In this document: in pieces, positions 53,983 through 63,774 of the stretch
Position numbering within the stretch: position 1 is the first letter of the stretch
Layout of the letters: the number at the start of each line of letters is the position of its first letter
The notes under the pieces: model-generated
What the model was told of the DNA's origin: nothing
Database searches by the model: none
Seen by the model: the letters and a program-made list of their open reading frames with translations, nothing else
Translations under genes and position numbers: made by a program
Assembly: GCF_001613445.1 (NCBI RefSeq)
Contig: NZ_BDCJ01000006.1
Coordinates: 62,001 to 126,000, forward strand
Length of the DNA: 64,000 bases
Direction of reading: 5' to 3'
DNA from: Nocardia grenadensis NBRC 108939
GTDB taxonomy: Bacteria; Actinomycetota; Actinomycetes; Mycobacteriales; Mycobacteriaceae

Positions 53983-55410
53983 GTGACCTCAGACCTGATC
54001 CCCAATGTCCTCGCCACCCGCTACGCCAGCCCGCAGCTGGTGCATCTGTGGTCTCCCGAGCAGAAGATCGTGCTCGAGCGGCGGCTGTGGCTGGAGGTGC
54101 TGCGCGCTCAGGCCGAACTCGGTATCGATGTACCGCCCGGGGTCGTCGAGGACTACGAACGGGTCGTCGAACAGGTCGACCTGGCCGCCATCGCCGAACG
54201 GGAACGGGTGACCCGCCACGATGTGAAGGCCCGGATCGAGGAGTTCAACGCCCTCGCCGGACACGAACATGTGCACAAGGGGATGACCAGCCGCGATCTC
54301 ACCGAGAACGTGGAGCAGTTGCAGATCCGCCTGTCGCTGGAACACATCCACTCCCACGGTGTGGCGGTGGCCGCCCGGTTGGCCGAACGGGCCGCCGAAT
54401 ATCAGACGCTGGTGATGGCCGGTCGCTCCCACAATGTCGCCGCGCAGGCCACCACGCTGGGCAAACGATTCGCCTCGGCCGCCGACGAACTACTCATCGG
54501 GCTCACCCGGCTGCGGGAACTCGTCGACCGCTATCCGCTGCGCGGGATCAAGGGCCCGATGGGTACCGCGCAGGACATGCTGGATCTGCTCGGCGGTGAC
54601 GCCGCGAAACTGACCGCGCTCGAACAGCAGGTCTCCCGGCACCTGGGCTTCACCAGCGTGCTGACCAGCGTCGGCCAGGTCTACCCGCGTTCGCTGGACC
54701 ACGATGTGCTGTCCGCGCTGGTGCAGATCGGTGCCGCGCAGTCCTCGCTGGCCCACACCATCCGGCTGATGGCCGGCCACGAACTGGTGACCGAGGGTTT
54801 CCAGCCGGGCCAGGTCGGCAGCTCGGCCATGCCGCACAAGATGAACACCCGCTCCTGCGAACGGGTCAACGGCCTGCAGGTGGTGCTGCGCGGATACGGC
54901 TCGATGGCCGCCGAACTGGCCGGTGCGCAGTGGAACGAAGGCGATGTCTTCTGCTCGGTGGTCCGCCGGGTCGCGCTGCCGGACGCCTTCTTCGCGATCG
55001 ACGGCATGATGGAGACCTTCCTGACCGTGCTGGCCGAATTCGGTGCCTACCCGGCGGTGATCGCCAACGAACTCGATCGCTACCTGCCGTTCCTCGCCAC
55101 CACGCGCATCCTCATGGCCGCGGTCCGGGCCGGTGTCGGCCGGGAAGCCGCACACGAAGTGATCAAGGAGCACGCGGTGGCGGTCGCGCTGGCGATGCGG
55201 GAACAGGGCCGCGAACCCGATCTGCTGGACCGCCTGGCCGCCGACGACCGTCTGCCCCTGGACCGGGCCGCCTTGGATGCCGCGCTGGCGGAGAAGTCGG
55301 CGTTCATCGGAGCGGCCGACGCGCAGGTGGCGGAGGTGGTGGCACAGGTGGGCAAGCTGACTTCCGCCTACCCGGAAGCTGCCCGGTATACGCCGTCGCC
55401 GATCCTTTGA
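53983..55410 (+). CDS. purB: PurB, adenylosuccinate lyase
   Basis: 475 residues; GTG start. 'RYASPQLVHLWSPEQKIVLE', 'HKGMTSRDLTENVEQLQIR', 'MAGRSHNVAAQATTLGKRF' and the signature 'GSSAMPHKMNTRSCERVNGL'. It cleaves SAICAR to AICAR and adenylosuccinate to AMP. Fumarase/aspartase superfamily, with His and Ser in the usual loops. Confidence 0.95.
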   Translation: MTSDLIPNVLATRYASPQLVHLWSPEQKIVLERRLWLEVLRAQAELGIDVPPGVVEDYERVVEQVDLAAIAERERVTRHDVKARIEEFNALAGHEHVHKGMTSRDLTENVEQLQIRLSLEHIHSHGVAVAARLAERAAEYQTLVMAGRSHNVAAQATTLGKRFASAADELLIGLTRLRELVDRYPLRGIKGPMGTAQDMLDLLGGDAAKLTALEQQVSRHLGFTSVLTSVGQVYPRSLDHDVLSALVQIGAAQSSLAHTIRLMAGHELVTEGFQPGQVGSSAMPHKMNTRSCERVNGLQVVLRGYGSMAAELAGAQWNEGDVFCSVVRRVALPDAFFAIDGMMETFLTVLAEFGAYPAVIANELDRYLPFLATTRILMAAVRAGVGREAAHEVIKEHAVAVALAMREQGREPDLLDRLAADDRLPLDRAALDAALAEKSAFIGAADAQVAEVVAQVGKLTSAYPEAARYTPSPIL

Positions 55411-55481
55411 GTTTCTGGCGCCGCCTGTGGCGCCGAGGGGGCCTCGACCCCGCGCGCCGAAGGCGCGCCAATATACACAGC

Positions 55482-55910
55482 ATGGATCCGTATTCGATCT
55501 TTTCCGACATTGTGGCCGGGCGGGCGCCGGCGAGCCGGGTGTACGAGGACGACGATGTGCTCGCGTTCATGGATATCCGGCCGATGACGCCGGGGCATCT
55601 GCTGGTGGTGCCCAAGAAACCGGCGCGGGATCTCGCCGAGCTCGACCCGGTGCTCGGCGGGAAATTGTTCCAGGTGGGGCAGCTGCTGGCGGCGGCGTTG
55701 CGGGACAGTGAGGTGGCCTGCGACGGGGTGAATTTCTTCCTGGCCGACGGTGTGACCGCGGGGCAGGAGGTGTTCCATGTCCATCTGCACGTCATTCCCC
55801 GCACCCCGGGGGACGGATTCGGTTTGCGGGGGCGGCCGCGGACGCCGCAGCGGGCGGATCTGGACTATCTGGCCGGTTCCATCCGGGGCGCGCTGCAGCG
55901 GAGACGGTGA
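55482..55910 (+). CDS. HIT-family protein (second paralogue)
   Basis: 142 residues: 'YSIFSDIVAGRAPASRVYED', 'MDIRPMTPGHLLVVPKKPAR', and His triad 'VFHVHLHVIPR'. HIT hydrolases release AMP or GMP from nucleotide conjugates. Follows purB by 71 nt. Roughly parallel to the HIT gene at 47191, suggesting duplication around the purine genes. Confidence 0.9.
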   Translation: MDPYSIFSDIVAGRAPASRVYEDDDVLAFMDIRPMTPGHLLVVPKKPARDLAELDPVLGGKLFQVGQLLAAALRDSEVACDGVNFFLADGVTAGQEVFHVHLHVIPRTPGDGFGLRGRPRTPQRADLDYLAGSIRGALQRRR

Positions 55911-56082
55911 GTTTCCCACTCGGAGAGCGATTCCGCGGATCGTATCGATATGGACACGTAAGATCGTTTTTCGTCTACTGTCGGCATGTTTGCTGTGAAT
56001 ATGCCGATAGTGCGCTATCGCCGAGCGAGATGGTGAGCATTGGCATGAGCTAGTTTCCGGGGTGGGCCAGGGAGGTGCGATC

Positions 56083-57042
56083 GTGCGTTGTTTTCGGATA
56101 GCTGTACTGATGCTGGGGGTGATCGGTTTGGCTGCCGGGCTCCCTGTGCTCCGCCCCGCATCGGCGGCAGCGGCCGAAATCGTCCGGATCGATGAACTCG
56201 GCCCGACCCGTTCGGCGGTATTCGTCTCCTCGCCCGCCATGAACCAGGTCGTACAGGTGCAGGTGCTGCATCCGGCCGGGGGCGGCAGCCGGCCCACCTA
56301 CTACCTGCTCGACGGGCTCGATCCCGGCGTCGGCCAGAGCACCTGGACCAATGCCACCGAGGCCGAACGTTTCTTCCTCGGCAAGAATGTCAATGTCGTC
56401 CTCCCGGTCGGCGGTAAGGCCAGCTATTTCACCGACTGGCAGCGCGACGATCCGGCCCTGGGCCGCTATCGGTGGGAGACGTTCCTGACCCGGGAACTAC
56501 CGTCGATCATCGACGGCAATTTCGCCGGTGACGGGCAGAACGCGATCGGTGGCCTGTCCATGGGCGGGCACGCCGCCTATATCCTCGCCGCCCGGCATCC
56601 GCAGCTCTACACCGCGGTCGCCGGGTACAGCGCCTGCCCGGATACCGCGATGGCGGCCGGCGCGGTGCAGTTCTCCATCATGACCAGGGGCGGCGACCCG
56701 GCCAATATGTGGGGGCCCGCCGGCGGCCCGGACTGGGCGGCCCATGATCCGGCACTGATGCTGGACCGGTTGCGCGGCAAGACGCTGTTCCTGTCGACCG
56801 GTACCGGCCTGCCCGGACCGCACGAACTGGAGTTGAAACCGCAGCTGCCGGAAAACATCGTGCTCGGCGGGCCGATCGAATTCGCGGTCGACGCCTGTGT
56901 GATCTCGTTCGAGCACAAGGCGCGGGCCGCGGGGCTGCCGCTGCGGGTCGACTACAGCCCGGTCGGCACCCATTCGTGGTCGTACTGGAACGACCATCTG
57001 AAGGCGTCCTGGCCGATCATCGGCCCCGCGATCGGCGCCTGA
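56083..57042 (+). CDS. Antigen-85-like exported esterase/mycolyltransferase
   Basis: 319 residues from GTG 56083 (GGAGG 7 nt upstream). Signal peptide 'LMLGVIGLAAGLPVLRPASA'. Alpha/beta-hydrolase of antigen 85 type: 'TYYLLDGLDPGVGQSTWTNA', nucleophile 'IGGLSMGGHAAYILAARHPQ' (Ser159), 'HSWSYWNDHLKASW' with catalytic His. In mycolata these enzymes move mycolates between trehalose and arabinogalactan; Rv0774c, near purD in M. tuberculosis, is a related exported esterase. Confidence 0.87.
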   Translation: MRCFRIAVLMLGVIGLAAGLPVLRPASAAAAEIVRIDELGPTRSAVFVSSPAMNQVVQVQVLHPAGGGSRPTYYLLDGLDPGVGQSTWTNATEAERFFLGKNVNVVLPVGGKASYFTDWQRDDPALGRYRWETFLTRELPSIIDGNFAGDGQNAIGGLSMGGHAAYILAARHPQLYTAVAGYSACPDTAMAAGAVQFSIMTRGGDPANMWGPAGGPDWAAHDPALMLDRLRGKTLFLSTGTGLPGPHELELKPQLPENIVLGGPIEFAVDACVISFEHKARAAGLPLRVDYSPVGTHSWSYWNDHLKASWPIIGPAIGA

Positions 57043-57111
57043 TCGTTCGGCCGGTACCCGCCGGATGCGGTCTCCGCCGGTGGTCCGGCGCGGGCCGCTA
57101 CGGTGGTGGCC

Positions 57112-59286
57112 ATGGCTGACAGTGGTAGTCCGGTAACCGACGCGGCGGCCGCGGCGGTCGCGCCCACGGCGAAGACGGTCCCGTTCGAGCGGGTACACCA
57201 CGGCGACCGGTTCGTCGACGAATACGAATGGCTGCGGGACAAGGAGGACCCCGAGGTCATCGCCCATCTCGAGGCCGAGAACGCCTATACGGAGGCCCGG
57301 ACGGCGCATCTCGCACCGCTGCGCGAGAAGATCTTCGACGAGATCAAGAGTCGCACCCAGGAAACCGATCTGTCGGTGCCGGCCAGGCTCGGCGAGTACT
57401 GGTACTACTCGCGCAGCTACGAGGGCAAACAGTACGGCGTGCACTGCCGGTGTCCGATCGACGCGAACGCCGCCGGGATCGATGCCTGGACGCCGCCGCA
57501 GCTCGAGGCCGGGACCGAGATCCCCGGCGAACAGGTCCTGCTCGACAGCAATGTGCTGGCCGAAGGGCACGATTTCTTCGCCCTCGGCGCGTTCTCGGTG
57601 AGCCACGACGGGAATCTGCTGGCGTTCTCGGTGGACACCGCCGGCGACGAGCGCTACACCCTGCGTTTCATGGATCTGCGGACCGGGGAACTGCTCGGCG
57701 ACGAGATCCCGCGGACGACGCCCGGGGCCACCTGGTCACTGGACGGCAGCCACGTCTTCTATCAGACCGTCGACGAATCCTGGCGGCCCGATACCGTGTG
57801 GCGGCACCGGCTCGGCGACACTTCCGCCGCGGATGTGCAGGTTTTCCACGAGCCGGACGAGCGCTACTGGGTCAGCGTCGGCGCCACCCGGTCGGAGAAG
57901 TATCTGATGATCTGGGTGGGGTCCAAGATCACCACCGAGGGCTGGGTGCTGGAATCGGATGATCCGACCGGTGAGTTCCGGGTGCTGCTGCCCCGCCGCG
58001 AAGGGGTCGAGTATGCGGCGGAACACGCGGTGGTGGCGGGCGAGGACAGGTTCCTGATTCTGCACAACGATGTCGTGGACGGGGTGAAGGCGGAGAACTT
58101 CGTGCTGGCCGAGGCTCCGGCCGACGACCCGTCCCGGCTGCGCACTCTCATCGGGCACCGTGGCGATGTGCGGCTCGAGGATGTCGACGCCTTCGCCGGG
58201 CAGTTGGTGCTCAGCTATCGCCGCGAGGCACTGCCCCGGGTGGCGGTATGGCCGCTGACCGCGGACGGCTACGGTGAACTGCGCGAGCTGGAATTCGAGC
58301 TGGAGCTCTACAGTGCCGGGCTAGGTTCCTGCCCGGAATGGGAACAGCCCACGCTGCGGCTCGGGCTCACCTCGTTCATCACGCCCACCCAGGTCTTCGA
58401 CTATGTGGTGGAGACCGGTGCGCTGCTGCTGCGCAAGGAGCAACCGGTACTCGGCGGTTACGATGCGAACGATTATGTACAGCACCGTGATTGGGCGGTG
58501 GCCGCGGACGGCACCCGGATTCCGATCTCGATCGTCGCCCGCCGCGATACCGACCGTGCCACCGGCCCGAAACCGTTGCTGCTCTATGGTTACGGCTCCT
58601 ACGAGGCGAGTATGGACCCGGGTTTCTCGGTCTCGCGGCTGTCGCTGCTCGATCGCGGCATGGTCTTCGCGATCGCCCATGTGCGCGGCGGCGGTGAGAT
58701 GGGCCGACTCTGGTACGAGAACGGCAAAACACTCACCAAGAAGAACACCTTCACCGATTTCGTCTCCTGCGCACAGCATCTCGTCGACAACGGCACCACC
58801 GCGCCGGACCGGATGATCGCCGACGGCGGCAGCGCGGGCGGGCTGCTGGTGGGCGCGGTCGCCAATATCGCGCCGGAGCTGTTCGCCGGGGTGCTGGCCA
58901 ATGTGCCGTTCGTCGACCCGCTCACCTCGATTCTCGATCCCTCGTTGCCGCTGACAGTGATCGAATGGGACGAGTGGGGAAATCCGCTGGCGGACAAAGA
59001 CGTCTACGAATACATGAAGTCGTATTCGCCGTACGAGAACATCGCGGCCAAGGACTATCCCGCCATCCTGGCGATCACCAGCATCAACGACACCCGGGTG
59101 CTGTACGTGGAACCGGCGAAATGGGTCGCGAAACTGCGCGCCACCAAGACCGGTGATTCGCCGCTGCTGCTCAAAACCGAGATGAGCGCCGGGCACGGCG
59201 GGGTCAGCGGGCGATACGAGAAATGGCGCGAGGTCGCCTTCGAGTACGCCTGGGTGCTGGACACCGTCGGGCTCGGGGAGAAGTAG
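57112..59286 (+). CDS. ptrB: Oligopeptidase B / S9A prolyl-oligopeptidase family
   Basis: 724 residues: seven-bladed propeller then alpha/beta hydrolase. Catalytic triad readable as Ser574 ('GGSAGGLLVG'), Asp660 ('SINDTRVLYVE') and His695 ('AGHGGVSGRYEKW'). 'GRLWYENGKTLTKKNTFTDF' is oligopeptidase-B-like. M. tuberculosis has PtrB genes (Rv0781-0782) in the same neighbourhood, split into two there but one here. Cytoplasmic; cleaves after basic residues. Confidence 0.9.
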   Translation: MADSGSPVTDAAAAAVAPTAKTVPFERVHHGDRFVDEYEWLRDKEDPEVIAHLEAENAYTEARTAHLAPLREKIFDEIKSRTQETDLSVPARLGEYWYYSRSYEGKQYGVHCRCPIDANAAGIDAWTPPQLEAGTEIPGEQVLLDSNVLAEGHDFFALGAFSVSHDGNLLAFSVDTAGDERYTLRFMDLRTGELLGDEIPRTTPGATWSLDGSHVFYQTVDESWRPDTVWRHRLGDTSAADVQVFHEPDERYWVSVGATRSEKYLMIWVGSKITTEGWVLESDDPTGEFRVLLPRREGVEYAAEHAVVAGEDRFLILHNDVVDGVKAENFVLAEAPADDPSRLRTLIGHRGDVRLEDVDAFAGQLVLSYRREALPRVAVWPLTADGYGELRELEFELELYSAGLGSCPEWEQPTLRLGLTSFITPTQVFDYVVETGALLLRKEQPVLGGYDANDYVQHRDWAVAADGTRIPISIVARRDTDRATGPKPLLLYGYGSYEASMDPGFSVSRLSLLDRGMVFAIAHVRGGGEMGRLWYENGKTLTKKNTFTDFVSCAQHLVDNGTTAPDRMIADGGSAGGLLVGAVANIAPELFAGVLANVPFVDPLTSILDPSLPLTVIEWDEWGNPLADKDVYEYMKSYSPYENIAAKDYPAILAITSINDTRVLYVEPAKWVAKLRATKTGDSPLLLKTEMSAGHGGVSGRYEKWREVAFEYAWVLDTVGLGEK

Positions 59287-59424
59287 GCCCGCCGGGCGGC
59301 GACCGGATCGTGTCCCGATGTTCGCCGCCCGGCCATATCCGCTCCACGGGCCGGTCACCGGACCTGCATGCGCAGGTCATCGGTACTGCATGCCACGGAC
59401 ACCTGCGGCTGCCATTCTCGGTAC

Positions 59425-60126
59425 ATGAACGCTGAGCTGCTCGTTTCGGTATCGGGCGTCCGGGAAGCCACCCGGGACGCGGCGATCGGCTTCGCCGAGG
59501 AGATGGATCAGCGTGGGGTGCGGTTGTCCCTGCTGGTGGCGCCGCGGCTGAAAGGCGGATACCGGCTCACCGAGGACCCCACCACCCTGGCATGGTTGCA
59601 CGGCCGCTGCGGCCGCGGGGACGCCGTGGTGCTGCACGGCTACGACCAGGCCGCGACCAAACGGCGCCGGGCCGAGTTCGCGACGCTGCCCAGACACGAG
59701 GCGCTGTTGCGGCTGACCGCCGCCGACCGGACGATGGAGCAGGTCGGCCTGCGCACGCGCCTGTTCGCGGCGCCGCGCTGGGATGTTTCCGCCGGGGCGA
59801 CCGCGGCGCTGCCCGAGCTCGGTTTCCGGCTTTCGCTCGGGTTGACCGGAATTTACGATCTGGAACGCAATTCGGTGCAAAAGGCGCGGGTGTACGGCAT
59901 GGGGGAGGGGTTCCGCGCCGAACCCTGGTGGTGCCGCGCGCTGATACTGGGCGCCGCGCGCACCGCGCGGCGGGGCGGCGTCCTCCGCCTTGCGGTTTCG
60001 GCCGCGCAGCTGGGTCGGCCCGGTCCGCGGCAGGCGTTACTGGACGCCGTGGACCTCGCGCTCTATCACGGGGCGCGCAGCGAGGTGTACCGCTGGGAGC
60101 CCGTCCGCGCGGTCCGCGCGGCCTGA
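59425..60126 (+). CDS. DUF2334-type deacetylase-like protein
   Basis: 233 residues. 'LLVSVSGVREATRDAAIGFA', 'LSLLVAPRLKGGYRLTEDPT', 'RGDAVVLHGYDQAATKRRRA' and 'RTRLFAAPRWDVSAGATAAL' match the predicted polysaccharide-deacetylase-like DUF2334 (Rv0784 region). The key Asp/His pattern of active deacetylases is only partly seen ('VLHGYD'). No signal peptide. Confidence 0.75.
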   Translation: MNAELLVSVSGVREATRDAAIGFAEEMDQRGVRLSLLVAPRLKGGYRLTEDPTTLAWLHGRCGRGDAVVLHGYDQAATKRRRAEFATLPRHEALLRLTAADRTMEQVGLRTRLFAAPRWDVSAGATAALPELGFRLSLGLTGIYDLERNSVQKARVYGMGEGFRAEPWWCRALILGAARTARRGGVLRLAVSAAQLGRPGPRQALLDAVDLALYHGARSEVYRWEPVRAVRAA

Positions 60127-60213
60127 TACTCCGCCGCCCCATTCGGCGATAGCGGGCGGCGGTTCCTACTTTTCGAACCGGTCCGGGGTGGACGCGGTCG
60201 CGCGCAGCATGTT

Positions 60214-60230
60214 ATGCATGAGTCATGCAT
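60214..60230. promoter_or_regulatory. Palindromic operator spanning the MarR start codon
   Basis: ATGCATGAGTCATGCAT is an 8+1+8 perfect palindrome; the ATG at 60225-60227 lies inside its right arm. Likely autorepression site of the MarR regulator. Confidence 0.7.
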
Positions 60231-60743
60231 CATAGCCGGACCGCGAATCTGCTGGGCGCTGCCGCGCTGGCGGTCACCGACCTGATGCTCGAGCGGGTGG
60301 CCGATGACACCGGTGTCGGAACCAGCGCCGCCGCGGCGCTGGTGGTGCTGGCCGGCTCGCCCGGACTGAGCGGCACCGAACTGGGCCGCCGGGTCGGGTC
60401 GAGCCAGTCGGCGGCGGCGCGCATGATCGACACCCTGCTGCGGCGGGAACTCGTGGAGCGCCGGCCCGGGCAGGGCCGTGAGATCGCCGTGCGCCTCACC
60501 GAGCGCGGCCGGCAGGCAGCGGCGAATATCCTGGCCGCCCGCGGCAGCGGCTTGGCGCATGTGCTCGACCCGCTCGATGCCGCCGAACGCGAGACCCTGG
60601 CACTGCTGCTCGACAAGCTGCTGACCGGTCTGTACTCCGATATCGGCAATGCCGATCTGCTGTGCCGGCTCTGCGACCGGCGCTCGTGCACCACCGGGGC
60701 CTGTTGCCCGGTGGGTCAGGCCGAACGGGCCCGGGCCGGATGA
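60225..60743 (+). CDS. MarR-family regulator with Cys-rich tail
   Basis: 172 residues. 'LLGAAALAVTDLMLERVADD', winged helix 'LSGTELGRRVGSSQSAAARM', wing 'RRPGQGREIAVRLTERGRQA'. The C-terminus carries six cysteines in the last 30 residues ('LCRLCDRRSCTTGACCPVG'), a possible metal or redox site. It overlaps the EamA fragment by ATGA. Start codon inside its own operator. Confidence 0.87.
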   Translation: MHHSRTANLLGAAALAVTDLMLERVADDTGVGTSAAAALVVLAGSPGLSGTELGRRVGSSQSAAARMIDTLLRRELVERRPGQGREIAVRLTERGRQAAANILAARGSGLAHVLDPLDAAERETLALLLDKLLTGLYSDIGNADLLCRLCDRRSCTTGACCPVGQAERARAG

Positions 60744-61000
60744 CGGCGGGCGCGGCGCCGGCCCTGGCCTCCGCGGCCGCCTACGGTGTCTGCGACTTCG
60801 CCGGTGGACTGCTGGCACGCCGGATCGATCTGCGCGTGGTAGCCGTCGCCGGTCGGTTCGGCGGCCTGGCGGACGTCGGCTGCGTTCAGAGCTCGGCGTC
60901 GTTCTCCGGGCGCAGGACGGTGAATTCGGTGTCGGCTTTGCGCATTTCGTCGAGCCGGCTGAAATACACACCCCAGGCCTGCTCGGCGATGATCCCGTAG
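60740..61000 (+). pseudogene. Truncated EamA/DMT-type transporter
   Basis: Starts ATG overlapping the MarR stop: 'APALASAAAYGVCDFAGGLL' and 'ARRIDLRVVAVAGRFGGLAD' are the first helix and loop of an EamA permease, a usual partner of this MarR type. Similarity stops near residue 48, where the convergent MBL gene begins; full proteins have about 290 residues. The rest of the frame is antisense to that gene. Confidence 0.7.
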
Positions 61001-61530
61001 TGGATCGGGAAGGCCAGCCGGGGTGCTACCGACCGCAGGTAGTCGACCGCTTCGCTGATCTTCATCCACGGGGCCGCGGCGGGGACGGCGAGCACATCGA
61101 CCGGAGTGGAGGGCACCCAGAGCGAATCGCCGGGATGGACGAACTGGGTCGGGTTCGCGGCGGTGCCCAGCTGGAAGACGGTGTTGTCGACCACCGGCAG
61201 CTCGGGGTGGATCACCGCATGCCGGCCCCCGCCGCCGGTGATCCGTAGCCCGTCCAGGTCCACCACATTGCCCGCATGCAGTGCTTCCCAGGCCCCGCCC
61301 CGGAGTTCGGCGGTCTGTGGATCCGACAGCAGCCGCGCGCCGGGATTCGCCTCGAGCAGCGGGTCGATCCGGTTCGGATCGATATGGTCGGCGTGCTGAT
61401 GAGTGACGGCGATCGCATCCAGTCCGGTGAGGCCTTCGAAACCGTGGGAGAACGCGCCGGGATCGAAGAGGATCTTCTTCCCGTTCAGTTCGACGAGTAC
61501 GCAGGAGTGTCCGAAGTGGGCTACATGCAT
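60886..61530 (-). CDS. MBL-fold metal-dependent hydrolase (UlaG-like)
   Basis: 214 residues. 'VAHFGHSCVLVELNGKKILF', 'AIAVTHQHADHIDPNRIDPL' gives HxHxDH; 'FPIHYGIIAEQ' gives the late His. UlaG/RNase-like branch of the metallo-beta-lactamase fold; Rv0786c holds this position before purS/purQ. Substrate unknown. Its 3' end abuts the EamA remnant. Confidence 0.87.
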   Translation of the reverse strand: MHVAHFGHSCVLVELNGKKILFDPGAFSHGFEGLTGLDAIAVTHQHADHIDPNRIDPLLEANPGARLLSDPQTAELRGGAWEALHAGNVVDLDGLRITGGGGRHAVIHPELPVVDNTVFQLGTAANPTQFVHPGDSLWVPSTPVDVLAVPAAAPWMKISEAVDYLRSVAPRLAFPIHYGIIAEQAWGVYFSRLDEMRKADTEFTVLRPENDAEL

Positions 61531-61671
61531 GCACGCAAGGCTAGTACCGCATATGTTCGGTCACCCGCCGCGACCTTCCGGCCAGTGGGCAATTAGGCTG
61601 CTCAGGTAACCCATCCGCGTCCCGGCGTCGGCGCCGGGCGCAGCTCACCCCCTTTTTGTGAGGAGCAATCC

Positions 61672-61908
61672 GTGGCACGTGTCGTGGTCGAGGTGATGCC
61701 GAAGGCCGAGATCCTGGATCCGCAAGGGCAGGCCATAGCCGGCGCTCTGCCGCGTCTGGGATTCGAAGGCGTCACCGACGTCCGGCAGGGCAAACGCTTC
61801 GAACTCGAGGTCGGTGACGACGTCAGCGATGACCAACTCGCCTCGATCGCCGAATCGCTGCTGGCCAACACTGTGATCGAGGACTGGAAGGTGGTGCGCG
61901 TCCCGTGA
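61672..61908 (+). CDS. purS: PurS, FGAM synthase subunit
   Basis: 78 residues: '[20 protein letters not shown]' and '[17 protein letters not shown]'. PurS bridges PurL and PurQ in formylglycinamidine ribonucleotide synthase. GTG start with GTGAGGAG upstream; overlaps purQ by GTGA. Confidence 0.93.
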   Translation: MARVVVEVMPKAEILDPQGQAIAGALPRLGFEGVTDVRQGKRFELEVGDDVSDDQLASIAESLLANTVIEDWKVVRVP

Positions 61909-62582
61909 CCGCCCGCATCGGTGTCATCACCTTCCCCGGAACCCTCGACGATGTGGATGCCGCCCGCGCGGTCCGGCTGGCCGGCGCCGAAGCCGTGAGC
62001 CTCTGGCACGGCGACGCCGATCTCAAAAGCGTCGACGCGGTCGTGGTCCCCGGCGGTTTCTCCTACGGCGACTATCTGCGCGCCGGCGCCATCGCCCGGT
62101 TCGCGCCCGTGATGGGCACCGTCGTCGAAGCCGCCCGCAACGGCATGCCGGTGCTCGGTATCTGCAACGGCTTCCAGGTGCTGTGCGAGGCCGGGCTGCT
62201 GCCCGGCGCCCTCACCCGCAACGAGGGGCTGCACTTCATCTGCCGCGACCAGTGGCTGAGCGTCGAAGCCACCGACACCGCCTGGACCTCCCGCTACGAA
62301 CCGGGCGCCCAGATCCTGGTCCCGCTGAAATCGGGTGAGGGGCGTTACCAGGCCTCGCAGGCGGTCCTCGACGAACTCGAAGGCGAAGGCAGGGTCGTGT
62401 TCCGCTACGCGGGCGACAACCCGAACGGCTCGCAGCGCTCGATCGCGGGAATCGCGTCGGAGAACAAGCGGGTCGTGGGGCTCATGCCGCACCCGGAGCA
62501 CGCGACCGAGGCGTTGACCGGGCCGAGTGACGACGGGCTGGGTTTGTTCCTGTCCGTACTGGACGTGCTGGTCGCTTCTTGA
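61905..62582 (+). CDS. purQ: PurQ, FGAM synthase glutaminase subunit
   Basis: 225 residues. Class I glutamine amidotransferase: '[20 protein letters not shown]', nucleophile Cys87 in '[11 protein letters not shown]', and His-Glu in '[12 protein letters not shown]'. Supplies ammonia to PurL (not in the window). Coupled to purS. Confidence 0.95.
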   Translation: MTARIGVITFPGTLDDVDAARAVRLAGAEAVSLWHGDADLKSVDAVVVPGGFSYGDYLRAGAIARFAPVMGTVVEAARNGMPVLGICNGFQVLCEAGLLPGALTRNEGLHFICRDQWLSVEATDTAWTSRYEPGAQILVPLKSGEGRYQASQAVLDELEGEGRVVFRYAGDNPNGSQRSIAGIASENKRVVGLMPHPEHATEALTGPSDDGLGLFLSVLDVLVAS

Positions 62583-62741
62583 GGGCGCGGCGTCCGGGCG
62601 CGGCTGCTCTGCCGCGGAGGGGGTGGGCGTCCGCGAAGGCGGAAGATGTCGCCCTGACTGCGGCGAGGTCGCGAGTCCCGGGCGCTGACCGGCGGGCACC
62701 GGCCGGACGGTAGCTCGCCACCTCCAGGGAACCACCGGCCG

Positions 62742-63713
62742 TCACGAGCCGGTATCCGGAGCGTCGGCGGCGGCCCGCTGGAAGCGCGCTGAGAGGTCTC
62801 GCAGCCTCGCCGTGAGCTCAGCGCCCTCGAGCACGTCGAAATCCACGTCGAGCAGTCCTAGATACAGAGCCAGCATCTGGGCCGTGTCCGCCCCCACCTC
62901 GGCCACACAACGATCCGGCCCGGCCGGTTCCAGGGTGCCGACGTGCGGCATGCGTTCGCGCACGTACTCCACCGACGCGTGCAACAGCACCCGGGCCGTG
63001 TAGCGCCAGGTGGCTTGGCCGACGCCCCGCTGCACATGCGTCGAAGCGTCGTTGTCCGGTAACGGCCGGGGAGTGAATCGCGGGCCGTTGGGAGTGCGCG
63101 GGGAGATTCGGTCCACCCGGAAGGTCCGCCAGTCCGCACGCTCGATATCCCAACCCACCAGGTACCAGCGGCGGCCCCAGTTCACGAGCTGATGGGGCTC
63201 GATTTCTCGCCCGCCGGGGGTGCCCCGGTGGGTCTCGTAGTCGAATCGGAGGCGCTCGCGGGCGCGGATCGTCGCCGCGATCACGCTCAATGTGTCCGCG
63301 TCCACGGTGGGTCCGGCGCTCGGAACGGCGGCGATCGCCGAGCCCATGCCGCTCACCTGGTGCCGCAGCCGCGGCGGCAATACCTGCTCGAACTTGGCCA
63401 ACGCCCGTACCGAGGCCTCCGCCATTCCGGAAACGCCGCCGCCCACCGATGTCCGGAGTCCCACCACTACCGCCACCGCCTCGTCGTCGTCGAGCAGCAG
63501 CGGCGGCAGCTTCGCCCCGGCACCCAAGCGATACCCGCCTCCCACCCCCGGCGCCGCGGCCACGGGGTAGCCCAGGTCGCGCAGCTTCTCGATATCGCTG
63601 CGCACTGTCCGGCCGGTGACGCCCAATCGCGTGGCGAGCTCTTCGCCGCTCCAATCCATCCGCGACTGCAACAACGACAGCAATCGCAGCAGCCTGGCAG
63701 AAGTCTTCAACAT
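62742..63713 (-). CDS. WYL-domain transcriptional regulator
   Basis: 323 residues. N-terminal winged HTH ('LLRLLSLLQSRMDWSGEELA', 'RTVRSDIEKLRDLGYPVAA') and a WYL domain ('REIEPHQLVNWGRRWYLVGW', 'WRTFRVDRI') with WCX tail. DeoR/YafY type. WYL domains sense ligands or nucleic acids. Divergent from the epoxide hydrolase, with a palindrome between them. Confidence 0.88.
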   Translation of the reverse strand: MLKTSARLLRLLSLLQSRMDWSGEELATRLGVTGRTVRSDIEKLRDLGYPVAAAPGVGGGYRLGAGAKLPPLLLDDDEAVAVVVGLRTSVGGGVSGMAEASVRALAKFEQVLPPRLRHQVSGMGSAIAAVPSAGPTVDADTLSVIAATIRARERLRFDYETHRGTPGGREIEPHQLVNWGRRWYLVGWDIERADWRTFRVDRISPRTPNGPRFTPRPLPDNDASTHVQRGVGQATWRYTARVLLHASVEYVRERMPHVGTLEPAGPDRCVAEVGADTAQMLALYLGLLDVDFDVLEGAELTARLRDLSARFQRAAADAPDTGS

Positions 63714-63730
63714 TCGTTCAGCATCGCAGT

Positions 63731-63757
63731 AATTGCGGAAGCTATCCTTCCGCGATT
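63731..63757. promoter_or_regulatory. Inverted repeat between WYL regulator and epoxide hydrolase
   Basis: AATTGCGGAAG and CTTCCGCGATT, 11-nt arms with one mismatch and a 5-nt spacer, in the 61-nt divergent gap. Probable operator for the regulator. Confidence 0.65.
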
Positions 63758-63774
63758 GCTTCTACGGTGGCGGC

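Noticed and set aside
62583..62741. Frames between purQ and the WYL gene
   Set aside because: Short Arg-rich readings in every frame; treated as non-coding spacer between convergent genes.
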